From Corynebacterium callunae DSM 20147 (GTDB lineage Bacteria > Actinomycetota > Actinomycetes > Mycobacteriales > Mycobacteriaceae), in the NCBI RefSeq assembly GCF_000344785.1, contig NC_020506.1, positions 496,001-560,000 of the forward strand: a DNA stretch of 64,000 nucleotides, read 5' to 3'. The notes below the pieces were generated by a model. The model worked only from the letters and a program-made list of their open reading frames with translations. It searched no databases and was not told the DNA's origin. A program made the position numbers and the translations under genes. How positions within the stretch are numbered: the stretch's first letter is position 1; the number at the start of each line of letters is the position of its first letter. Below, one piece after another: positions 56,876-64,000 of this stretch.

Positions 56876-58198
56876 GTGTCCGCCATTATTCAGGCATTCA
56901 AGGACGCCGATCTGCGTAAGAAGATTCTCTTCACTATCGCGTTGATCGTTCTATACCGCATCGGTGCGCAGATCCCTTCCCCGGGAGTTGACTACGCAAC
57001 GATCAGTGGTCGTTTGCGTGACTTGACCGAGGATCAATCAAGCGTTTATTCGCTGATTAACCTGTTTTCCGGTGGAGCGCTGCTGCAATTGTCCATCTTC
57101 GCCATCGGCATTATGCCGTATATTACGGCGTCGATTATTGTGCAGCTGTTAACAGTTGTTATTCCGCACTTTGAAGAGCTGAAAAAAGAAGGCCAATCCG
57201 GCCAGGCCAAGATGATGCAGTACACCAGGTACTTGACCATCGCGCTGGCTTTGCTGCAGTCTTCTGGCATCGTCGCTCTTGCAGACCGTGAGCAGCTACT
57301 CGGTGCTGGCATTCGCGTGCTGGTGGAGGACCGCAACTTCTTCGACCTCATCGTGCTGGTATTCACCATGACTGCAGGCGCCATCTTGGTTATGTGGTTG
57401 GGTGAGCTCATTACCGAAAAGGGTGTGGGCAACGGTATGTCCCTGCTGATTTTCGCAGGTATCGCGACCCGACTACCCACCGACGGTATGAACATTCTCG
57501 GAAACTCCGGCGGCGTGGTCTTCGCAGTTGTACTGATTTCCGTGCTTGTTTTGGTTATCGGCGTGGTTTTCGTGGAGCAGGGTCAGCGCCGCATTCCGGT
57601 GCAGTATGCAAAGCGCATGGTTGGTCGTCGCCAATACGGTGGCTCTTCTACCTACCTGCCTTTGAAGGTGAACCAGGCTGGTGTTATCCCAGTTATCTTC
57701 GCTTCCTCCCTGATTTATATGCCAGTGTTGATCACTCAGATCGTCACCTCCGGCTCGGTGGAAGTTACTGATAACTGGTGGCAGCGCAATGTCATTGCAC
57801 ACCTACAGACCCCATCCTCTTGGCAGTACATTGTTTTGTACTTTGCCTTGACCATCTTCTTCTCTTACTTCTATGTTTCTGTGCAGTACGATCCTGCAGA
57901 GCAAGCCGACAATATGAAGAAGTACGGTGGCTTTATTCCTGGCATTCGTCCAGGCCGCCCTACCGCGCAGTACCTTGGTTATGTGATGAACCGCCTGCTT
58001 TTCATCGGTTCCCTATACCTAGCGCTCATCGCTGTGCTGCCAAACATTATGCTGGATCTAGGCGTTGACGCCGGTTCGGCTGGAGCCACCCCATTCGGTG
58101 GTACCGCAATCCTGATTCTTGTATCTGTTGCACTAACTACCGTGAAACAGATTGAGAGCCAGCTCCTGCAAAGCAACTACGAAGGACTTCTGAAATAA
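56876..58198 (+). CDS. secY: Preprotein translocase subunit SecY
   Basis: A 440-residue, ten-helix channel protein of the Sec translocon. It contains [20 protein letters not shown], the plug-proximal [32 protein letters not shown], and [20 protein letters not shown] with GVIPVIFA. I chose the GTG at 56876 because CCAGGAGGA lies upstream and the length then matches C. glutamicum. Its stop overlaps the adk ATG. Confidence 0.97.
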   Translation: MSAIIQAFKDADLRKKILFTIALIVLYRIGAQIPSPGVDYATISGRLRDLTEDQSSVYSLINLFSGGALLQLSIFAIGIMPYITASIIVQLLTVVIPHFEELKKEGQSGQAKMMQYTRYLTIALALLQSSGIVALADREQLLGAGIRVLVEDRNFFDLIVLVFTMTAGAILVMWLGELITEKGVGNGMSLLIFAGIATRLPTDGMNILGNSGGVVFAVVLISVLVLVIGVVFVEQGQRRIPVQYAKRMVGRRQYGGSSTYLPLKVNQAGVIPVIFASSLIYMPVLITQIVTSGSVEVTDNWWQRNVIAHLQTPSSWQYIVLYFALTIFFSYFYVSVQYDPAEQADNMKKYGGFIPGIRPGRPTAQYLGYVMNRLLFIGSLYLALIAVLPNIMLDLGVDAGSAGATPFGGTAILILVSVALTTVKQIESQLLQSNYEGLLK

Positions 58199-58752
58199 TG
58201 CGACTCGTTCTCCTTGGACCTCCCGGTGCCGGCAAGGGCACCCAGGCTGCAATTCTCTCTGAGAAGCTTGGTATCCCTCATATCTCCACCGGTGATCTTT
58301 TCCGCGCCAACATTGGCGAGGGCACCCCGCTAGGTGTTGAAGCAAAGCAGTACATCGACGCTGGCAAGCTTGTGCCTACCGATGTCACCGCACGCATGGT
58401 TGCTTCCCGCCTTGCCGAGTCCGACGCTGCAGAAGGCTTCTTGCTAGATGGCTTCCCACGCACCGTGGAGCAGGCTGATATCTTGGCTAACCTGCTCACC
58501 GAAGCCGGCCAGCAGCTTGATGGCGTAGTTAACTACCAGGTTTCTGAGGACGTAGTTGTTGAGCGCATGCTCTCCCGTGGCCGCGCAGATGACAATGAAG
58601 CAACCATCCGCACCCGCCTGGGCGTCTACCGCGATGAGACTGCACCACTGATCGATCACTACGGTGAGAAGATCATCAACATCGAGGCAGAGGGCACCGT
58701 TGAGGAAATCAACGCTCGTACCCTAGAGGCACTTGAGGCTTTGGGAAAGTAA
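58198..58752 (+). CDS. adk: Adenylate kinase
   Basis: A 184-residue kinase that interconverts ATP, ADP and AMP. The P-loop is [10 protein letters not shown] at 7-16, and [18 protein letters not shown] and [11 protein letters not shown] are conserved. The LID is short (about 184 residues in total), the form common in actinobacteria. It overlaps secY by one base and is followed by a terminator. Confidence 0.97.
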   Translation: MRLVLLGPPGAGKGTQAAILSEKLGIPHISTGDLFRANIGEGTPLGVEAKQYIDAGKLVPTDVTARMVASRLAESDAAEGFLLDGFPRTVEQADILANLLTEAGQQLDGVVNYQVSEDVVVERMLSRGRADDNEATIRTRLGVYRDETAPLIDHYGEKIINIEAEGTVEEINARTLEALEALGK

Positions 58753-58807
58753 ATTTCCCAGAATCTGGTTGCTAAATCTACGATAGGTTAAGCGGTCAGA
58801 AACAAGC

Positions 58808-58845
58808 GGCCGGGCCACACCTAAGGTGTGGTACCGGCCCTTTTT
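58808..58845 (+). terminator. Terminator after adk
   Basis: GGCCGG-CCACACC and GGTGTGG-CCGGCC form a long stem with a small internal mismatch, loop TAA, then T5. Confidence 0.9.
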
Positions 58846-58938
58846 ATATTTAGCTCTATTTTTTATTGCTTTATCAGACATAAACTCTAAACGGCTAATG
58901 AGCCAAAATTAGCTCAGCAGAAAAGGAGATACCCGCAA

Positions 58939-59733
58939 ATGGGTTTCCGTAACAAGAAGAAAACAATTCCCGCCAAGACCCCAGGCGAACTAGATGCTAT
59001 GCAGGCAGCAGGGGAGATCGTCGGCAAGGCTTTGCAGACTGTGCGCGCTGAGGCGAAAGCGGGTATGAGCACCTGGGATCTAGATCAGATCGCAGAGCAG
59101 GTTATTCGCGATGCTGGCGCTATTCCTACCTTCCTGGGGTACCAGGGCTTTCCAGGTTCGGTGTGTGCCTCTGTTAATGAAGTAATCGTGCACGGCATTC
59201 CCTCCAAGGAGGTCGTCTTGGAGGAGGGCGATCTGCTCTCCATCGACTGTGGCGCCACTTTTGAGGGCTGGGTCGGCGATTCCGCTTGGTCTTTCGGCAT
59301 CGGCGAGCTTGATGAGGACGTTCAAGCCCTTAACCTGGCAACCGAGTGGGTGCTCATGGAAGGCCTGAAGGCCATGGTTCCAGGCAACCGTCTCACTGAC
59401 GTTTCCCACGCTTTGGAAGTTGCTACCCGCAAGGCGGAGCAGAAATTCGGCGTGCTGCTGGGCATCGTTGATGGTTATGGCGGACACGGTATCGGACACA
59501 CCATGCATGAAGATCCTTACCTGGCCAATGAGGGCAGCCCCAACCGAGGCCCAATTATCCAAGAGGGCTCTGTGCTCGCCATTGAGCCAATGCTTACCCT
59601 TGGCACCGAGGATTCTGCAGTGCTCGAAGACGATTGGACTGTTGTAACCCTCGATGGTTCTTGGGCAGCTCACTGGGAGCACACCGTAGCAGCTACTGCC
59701 GGTGGCCCTCGCATTCTTACCCCGCGTTACTAA
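58939..59733 (+). CDS. map: Methionine aminopeptidase
   Basis: A 264-residue type I enzyme that removes the initiator methionine. The metal-binding region reads [20 protein letters not shown] with the two Asp ligands, [12 protein letters not shown] with His, and the Glu in [10 protein letters not shown]. It has a short basic N-terminal extension. AAAGGAG precedes the ATG. It has its own promoter after the adk terminator and ends with a strong terminator and a GCTTTTCGACG motif copy. Confidence 0.96.
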   Translation: MGFRNKKKTIPAKTPGELDAMQAAGEIVGKALQTVRAEAKAGMSTWDLDQIAEQVIRDAGAIPTFLGYQGFPGSVCASVNEVIVHGIPSKEVVLEEGDLLSIDCGATFEGWVGDSAWSFGIGELDEDVQALNLATEWVLMEGLKAMVPGNRLTDVSHALEVATRKAEQKFGVLLGIVDGYGGHGIGHTMHEDPYLANEGSPNRGPIIQEGSVLAIEPMLTLGTEDSAVLEDDWTVVTLDGSWAAHWEHTVAATAGGPRILTPRY

Positions 59734-59754
59734 AACGCTTTTCGACGCGCCCCT

Positions 59755-59796
59755 GCCCCGCAGCACCCTCGGTGCTGCGGGGCTTCAGGTTTTTTA
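59755..59796 (+). terminator. Terminator after map
   Basis: A 13-bp perfect stem, GCCCCGCAGCACC / GGTGCTGCGGGGC, loop CTC, then TTCAGG and T6. Confidence 0.9.
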
Positions 59797-59852
59797 AAAG
59801 AAATTGTTCCACAAGTATCAATTTCGCAGAGGTGGCTTATATACTGCTGTTT

Positions 59853-60635
59853 ATGCAGAAAATTTCCCGCACCCGTTACGCTTCATCCATCAAGCGTGGC
59901 GTCGCAGCCATCCTTACTACAGCTGCAGCAACCGCTGCGCTTGTTGGCGCACCAGCATCCGCATCCGCACAGGATTTCACAGCCGGCAGCTCCGCCATCG
60001 CTCAGAACCTCACCGCTGGTAGCTCCGCTGTCACAGCAGATGCTCGTGAGGGTGCGTGGGCTTCCCGCAATAACCTCCAAGCTCAGCTTGATACCATGGG
60101 ACCTGCTGCAATGCCTGCTAAGGCTGCAGTTGATCAGGCAGTCAACGCTGTCTTCCCAGGTCTTATCGATGAAAAGATCGCTGTTCAGCAAGAAGCTGCG
60201 CGTGCACAGGCTGAGCGTGAAGCAGCAGCTGCCCGCGAAGCAGAGGCAGCTCGTATTGCTGCTGAGCAAGCAGCCCGTTTTGATTCTGGCTCTTGCCCAG
60301 CAAGTGCTGATGTTTGTGTTGATATCGATGGTGGCCGTTCATGGTTGCAGGAAAACGGCCAGGTAGTTTATGGTTCCGTCGCTGTTTCCTCCGGTGGTAT
60401 CGGTAACGAGACTCCACGCGGAACTTTCTACATCAACCGCAAGGTCGAGGATGAGATCTCTTATGAGTTCAACAATGCCCCAATGCCTTACGCTATGTAC
60501 TTCACCAACTCCGGTCACGCATTCCACCAGGGCAATGTTGCAACCACCTCTGCGGGCTGTGTTCGCTTGGCTCAGCAGGACGCCATCTACTACTTCAACA
60601 ACGTTGAAATCGGCGACATGGTTTATATCTACTAG
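59853..60635 (+). CDS. Secreted L,D-transpeptidase
   Basis: A 260-residue YkuD-family enzyme that makes 3-3 crosslinks in peptidoglycan. A signal peptide (about 1-40, ending SASAQ) is followed by a doubled FTAGSSA/LTAGSSA segment, an Ala/Glu-rich helix (about 110-143) and the YkuD domain (about 152-260). The catalytic region reads HAFHQGNVATTSAGCVRLA, with Cys at about 236 and His at about 222/225. The ATG at 59853 lies 7 bp after TATACT (59840-59845), so the transcript is probably leaderless. It stands alone between terminators. Confidence 0.9.
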   Translation: MQKISRTRYASSIKRGVAAILTTAAATAALVGAPASASAQDFTAGSSAIAQNLTAGSSAVTADAREGAWASRNNLQAQLDTMGPAAMPAKAAVDQAVNAVFPGLIDEKIAVQQEAARAQAEREAAAAREAEAARIAAEQAARFDSGSCPASADVCVDIDGGRSWLQENGQVVYGSVAVSSGGIGNETPRGTFYINRKVEDEISYEFNNAPMPYAMYFTNSGHAFHQGNVATTSAGCVRLAQQDAIYYFNNVEIGDMVYIY

Positions 60636-60651
60636 GTAGAACCCATACGGG

Positions 60652-60685
60652 ACGCGGAATAGGAAACTCCTATTCCGCGTTTTTT
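60652..60685 (+). terminator. Terminator after the L,D-transpeptidase gene
   Basis: A 13-bp perfect stem, ACGCGGAATAGGA / TCCTATTCCGCGT, loop AAC, then T6. Confidence 0.95.
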
Positions 60686-60827
60686 ATGAAATTCACCAAA
60701 TGTTTGATATTTACTATGCCCCCGTGTAACCTGTATCGATGGTGTGTATGCAATTCGCAACACCACCATTTTGAAGTGGAAAAACTTAGAAGCTCCCGAG
60801 GGGGAGCATTCTGGAAAAGTGGAGGAT

Positions 60828-61046
60828 ATGGCTAAGGAAGGCGCTATTGAGGTTGAGGGTCGCATTGTCGAGCCTTTGCCGAATGCAATGTTCCGTGTCG
60901 AGCTCGACAATGGACACAAGGTACTCGCCCACATCAGTGGAAAGATGCGCCAGCACTACATCCGTATCCTTCCTGAGGACCGCGTCGTTGTAGAGCTGTC
61001 GCCCTACGATCTTACCCGCGGCCGCATCGTTTACCGCTACAAGTAA
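60828..61046 (+). CDS. infA: Translation initiation factor IF-1
   Basis: The 72-residue S1-like domain protein that occupies the ribosomal A site during initiation. It starts [20 protein letters not shown] and contains [19 protein letters not shown]. The ATG at 60828 has GGAGG upstream; the longer frame to 60744 is leader. rpsM follows after 186 bp, with no rpmJ between them. Confidence 0.97.
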   Translation: MAKEGAIEVEGRIVEPLPNAMFRVELDNGHKVLAHISGKMRQHYIRILPEDRVVVELSPYDLTRGRIVYRYK

Positions 61047-61232
61047 AAAGCTTTAAGCCTCCATATATCAGGGCCCGGCGGGGATATCCCGTCGCGCTGA
61101 CACACCTTCAGGCATCGATGGCTGAAGCCCTGCGAATCACAACCCACCCTCCGGTATCCGTCCGGGGAAAGCGTTGCGTGGCAGGGGCGATTATGGGGAA
61201 AACCATCGCAACAACCGGAAAGGTTCTGCCAC

Positions 61233-61601
61233 ATGGCACGTCTAGCTGGTGTTGACCTTCCACGCAACAAGCGTATGGAAGTCGCACTTACTTACATTTA
61301 CGGAATCGGCCCAGCCCGTTCCAAGCAGCTTCTCGAGGAGACCGGAATCTCCCCAGACCTGCGCACTGACAACCTCGACGACGAGCAGCTCGCTGCTCTT
61401 CGTGACGTTATTGAAGGCACCTGGAAGGTTGAGGGTGACCTCCGCCGCCAGGTACAGGCTGACATCCGTCGCAAGATCGAAATCGGTTGCTACCAGGGTA
61501 TTCGCCACCGCCGTGGCCTGCCAGTTCGTGGTCAGCGTACCAAGACCAATGCGCGTACGCGCAAGGGCCCTAAGAAGACGATCGCCGGAAAGAAGAAGTA
61601 A
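61233..61601 (+). CDS. rpsM: 30S ribosomal protein S13
   Basis: The 122-residue S13 protein of the 30S head. It starts [20 protein letters not shown], then IYGIGPARS, and ends [20 protein letters not shown]. It opens the alpha operon, two bases before rpsK. The 186-bp gap upstream is GC-rich with several short inverted repeats. Confidence 0.97.
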   Translation: MARLAGVDLPRNKRMEVALTYIYGIGPARSKQLLEETGISPDLRTDNLDDEQLAALRDVIEGTWKVEGDLRRQVQADIRRKIEIGCYQGIRHRRGLPVRGQRTKTNARTRKGPKKTIAGKKK

Positions 61602-61603
61602 AA

Positions 61604-62008
61604 ATGCCTCCAAAAGCACGCTCTGGCGCGCGCCGTACCGGCCGTCGCGTCGTAAAGAAGAACGTTGCCCACGGCAACGCTTACATCAAGTCCACCTTTA
61701 ACAACACCATCGTATCGATCACTGATCCACACGGTGCTGTCATCTCCTGGGCTTCCTCTGGACACGTTGGATTCAAGGGCTCTCGTAAGTCCACTCCATT
61801 CGCTGCTCAGATGGCCGCTGAAAACGCTGCTCGCAAGGCAATGGATCACGGCATGAAGAAGGTTGACGTATTCGTCAAGGGCCCAGGTTCGGGCCGAGAG
61901 ACCGCTATCCGTTCACTCCAGGCCGCAGGCCTCGAGGTCAGCTCGATCTCCGACGTGACGCCACAGCCACACAATGGTTGCCGTCCGCCGAAGCGTCGTC
62001 GCGTTTAA
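61604..62008 (+). CDS. rpsK: 30S ribosomal protein S11
   Basis: The 134-residue S11 protein of the platform. It contains [20 protein letters not shown] and ends [17 protein letters not shown], both diagnostic. It lies 2 bp after rpsM. Confidence 0.97.
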   Translation: MPPKARSGARRTGRRVVKKNVAHGNAYIKSTFNNTIVSITDPHGAVISWASSGHVGFKGSRKSTPFAAQMAAENAARKAMDHGMKKVDVFVKGPGSGRETAIRSLQAAGLEVSSISDVTPQPHNGCRPPKRRRV

Positions 62009-62031
62009 TAGGGAAGGAAAGGTAATACATT

Positions 62032-62637
62032 ATGGCTCGTTATACCGGCCCCGCAACCCGTAAATCCCGTCGTCTGCGCGTCGACCTCATCGGTGGAGAC
62101 ATGGCGTTTGAGCGCCGTCCATATCCTCCGGGACAGGCTGGCCGCGCACGCATCAAGGAGTCCGAGTACCTCCTGCAGCTCCAAGAGAAGCAGAAGGCTC
62201 GTTTCATCTACGGCGTCATGGAAAAGCAGTTCCGTCGTTACTACGCTGAGGCTAACCGTCGCCCAGGCAAGACCGGTGAGAACCTCATCGTCTTGCTTGA
62301 GACCCGTCTCGACAACGTAGTTTACCGCGCAGGTCTGGCACGCACCCGTCGCCAGGCTCGTCAGCTTGTTTCCCACGGCCACTTTGTGGTAAACGGCAAG
62401 GCAATTGACGTTCCTTCTTACCGTGTTTCTCAGTACGACATCATCGATGTTCGTGAGAAGTCACAGAAGATGAACTGGTTCGAAGAGGCTCAGGACAATC
62501 TGATCGACGCAGTCGTACCAGCTTGGATCCAGGTCGTTCCTGAGAGCCTGCGTATCCTCGTGCACCAGGTGCCCGAGCGCGCACAGATCGATGTTCCGCT
62601 GCAAGAGCAGCTTATCGTCGAGCTGTACTCGAAGTAA
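62032..62637 (+). CDS. rpsD: 30S ribosomal protein S4
   Basis: The 201-residue S4 protein. The N-terminus reads [20 protein letters not shown] and the S4 RNA-binding domain is [20 protein letters not shown]. The usual N-terminal zinc cysteines are absent, which is common in this genus. AAGGAAAGG precedes the ATG. In many bacteria S4 represses the alpha operon. Confidence 0.96.
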   Translation: MARYTGPATRKSRRLRVDLIGGDMAFERRPYPPGQAGRARIKESEYLLQLQEKQKARFIYGVMEKQFRRYYAEANRRPGKTGENLIVLLETRLDNVVYRAGLARTRRQARQLVSHGHFVVNGKAIDVPSYRVSQYDIIDVREKSQKMNWFEEAQDNLIDAVVPAWIQVVPESLRILVHQVPERAQIDVPLQEQLIVELYSK

Positions 62638-62744
62638 TTTCTGCTTACCCGGCTGCCCCGGGTGCACAGGAATCTTCCGATTTTTCACCATCCTTTCCGC
62701 CCCTTTAAGACGTCAAATAGCGGACGTCACCCAAGGAGAGTTCA

Positions 62745-63761
62745 ATGCTCATTTCACAGCGCCCTACCATTACTGAGGAATTTGTCGATAGCGCACGTTC
62801 CAAGTTCGTCATCGAACCTTTGGAGCCAGGCTTTGGCTACACCCTCGGTAACTCTTTGCGCCGCACCCTGCTGTCCTCCATCCCTGGAGCTGCAGTTACC
62901 AGCGTAAAGATTGATGGTGTACTCCATGAGTTCACCACCATCAATGGTGTGAAGGAAGATGTTTCTGACATCATCCTAAACATCAAGGGCTTGGTTCTTT
63001 CTTCTGACTCTGATGAGCCAGTTGTAATGCACCTTGTTAAGGAAGGCGCTGGCGTTGTCACTGCCGGCGATATCCAGCCACCAGCTGGAGTTGAGATCCA
63101 TAACCCGGATCTGCACATCGCTACCCTTAATGACACCGCCAAGCTGGATATTGAGCTCATCGTCGAGCGTGGACGTGGCTACGTTCCCGCAACCTTGACT
63201 ACTACCAGTGGTGAGATCGGCCGTATTCCGGTCGACCAGATCTACTCCCCAGTATTGAAGGTCAGCTACAAGGTGGAAGCTACTCGTGTTGAGCAGCGCA
63301 CCGACTTTGACAAGCTGATCATCGACGTTGAAACCAAGAACTCTATTACTGCCCGTGACGCCCTGGCGTCGGCAGGTAAGACCCTGGTTGAGCTGTTCGG
63401 CCTCGCTCGCGAGCTGAACATCGCAGCCGAGGGCATCGAGATCGGACCCTCCCCACAGGAGACCGAGTACATCGCTGCCTACAGCATGCCAATCGAGGAT
63501 CTGGACTTCTCCGTCCGTTCCTACAACTGCCTCAAGCGCGAGGACATTCACACCGTGGGTGAGCTCGCCGAGCGCGCAGAGACCGACTTGCTTGACATCC
63601 GTAACTTCGGACAAAAGTCAATCAACGAAGTCAAGATCAAGCTTGCTGGCCTGGGTCTTACCCTAAAGGATGCTCCTGAAGACTTCGATCCTTCAACTCT
63701 TGAAGGTTATGACGCCGAGACTGGTGGCTACATCGATGTTGAGGCGGAAGATTCCGAGTAA
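62745..63761 (+). CDS. rpoA: RNA polymerase alpha subunit
   Basis: The 338-residue alpha subunit. The N-terminal assembly domain has [20 protein letters not shown]. The C-terminal domain has [20 protein letters not shown] and [20 protein letters not shown], which bind UP elements and activators. An acidic tail follows. AAGGAGAG precedes the ATG. rplQ follows after 55 bp. Confidence 0.98.
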   Translation: MLISQRPTITEEFVDSARSKFVIEPLEPGFGYTLGNSLRRTLLSSIPGAAVTSVKIDGVLHEFTTINGVKEDVSDIILNIKGLVLSSDSDEPVVMHLVKEGAGVVTAGDIQPPAGVEIHNPDLHIATLNDTAKLDIELIVERGRGYVPATLTTTSGEIGRIPVDQIYSPVLKVSYKVEATRVEQRTDFDKLIIDVETKNSITARDALASAGKTLVELFGLARELNIAAEGIEIGPSPQETEYIAAYSMPIEDLDFSVRSYNCLKREDIHTVGELAERAETDLLDIRNFGQKSINEVKIKLAGLGLTLKDAPEDFDPSTLEGYDAETGGYIDVEAEDSE

Positions 63762-63816
63762 GTCGCATGGTCCAAGCCTGGGCCGCGCTAAATCAATGTA
63801 CAAGGAGTACAACTAA

Positions 63817-64000
63817 ATGCCTACCCCTAAGAGAGGCGCCCGCCTCGGCGGATCCGCTAGCCACCAGAAGAAGCTTCTTTCCAACCTGGCAGCTTCCCTG
63901 TTCGAGCACGGCGCAATCAAGACCACCGATGCCAAGGCAAAGGCTCTGCGTCCTTACGCTGAGAAGCTGATCACCAAGGCTAAGTCCGGCACCGTTGCTG
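63817..64000 (+). CDS. rplQ: 50S ribosomal protein L17 (partial, runs off the window)
   Basis: The first 61 residues of L17, near the tunnel exit. It starts [20 protein letters not shown] and continues [20 protein letters not shown]. The ATG at 63817 has AAGGAG upstream. The 3' end lies beyond the window. Confidence 0.95.
   Translation, partial: MPTPKRGARLGGSASHQKKLLSNLAASLFEHGAIKTTDAKAKALRPYAEKLITKAKSGTVA

Overview
The window is chromosomal DNA of a Corynebacterium close to C. glutamicum. The gene order points there: a PucR-type regulator beside gabT-gabD-gabP, then rplJL, a DUF3068 protein, rpoBC, rpsL-rpsG-fusA, tuf, an iron-controlled siderophore ABC transporter, the S10 and spc ribosomal clusters, secY-adk-map and infA-rpsM-rpsK-rpsD-rpoA-rplQ. 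GTG and TTG starts, a DtxR-type iron box, apparently leaderless promoters and DUF3068 also fit. Species identification is inference from gene order, not from a database search.

Layout. 1-6.2 kb is an accessory block: a serine hydrolase with a frameshifted ArsR-type regulator, a GC-rich TetR/SDR pair sharing a perfect operator and ending in an IS6-like terminus, a DUF4839-like membrane protein, a repeat-containing protein with 39-bp tandem repeats, and a frameshifted membrane acyltransferase remnant. 6.4-13.7 kb is GABA catabolism (gabR divergent from gabTDP) followed by a phytoene-desaturase-like oxidoreductase. 13.7-31.2 kb holds rplJL, rpoBC, rpsLG-fusA and tuf, with long structured leaders. 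31.3-35.1 kb is a DtxR-boxed siderophore importer lacking its binding protein. 35.7-42.5 kb is the S10 and start of the spc operon.

Between rplE and rpsH the ribosomal genes are interrupted by about 11 kb: a truncated sortase-type surface protein that begins in a 61-bp perfect palindrome, an aldo/keto reductase, a degenerate FdhD, and a vitamin B12 island. In that island two cobalamin riboswitches face each other. Between them lie a secreted alpha-barrel protein, two membrane-anchored DUF4430 proteins and a complete ECF transporter (T component, fused double ATPase, S component). DUF4430 and the alpha/alpha barrel are the two halves of mammalian intrinsic factor and transcobalamin, so the island looks like a split, surface-anchored B12-capture system feeding an ECF importer. 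53.8-64 kb resumes the spc and alpha operons with secY, adk, map, an L,D-transpeptidase, infA, rpsM/K/D, rpoA and a partial rplQ.

The strongest unexplained signal is the 11-mer GCTTNTCGACG: 17 exact copies on both strands against about 0.1 expected by chance, enriched at gene ends and between genes. No tRNA, rRNA, CRISPR array or intact insertion sequence was seen.
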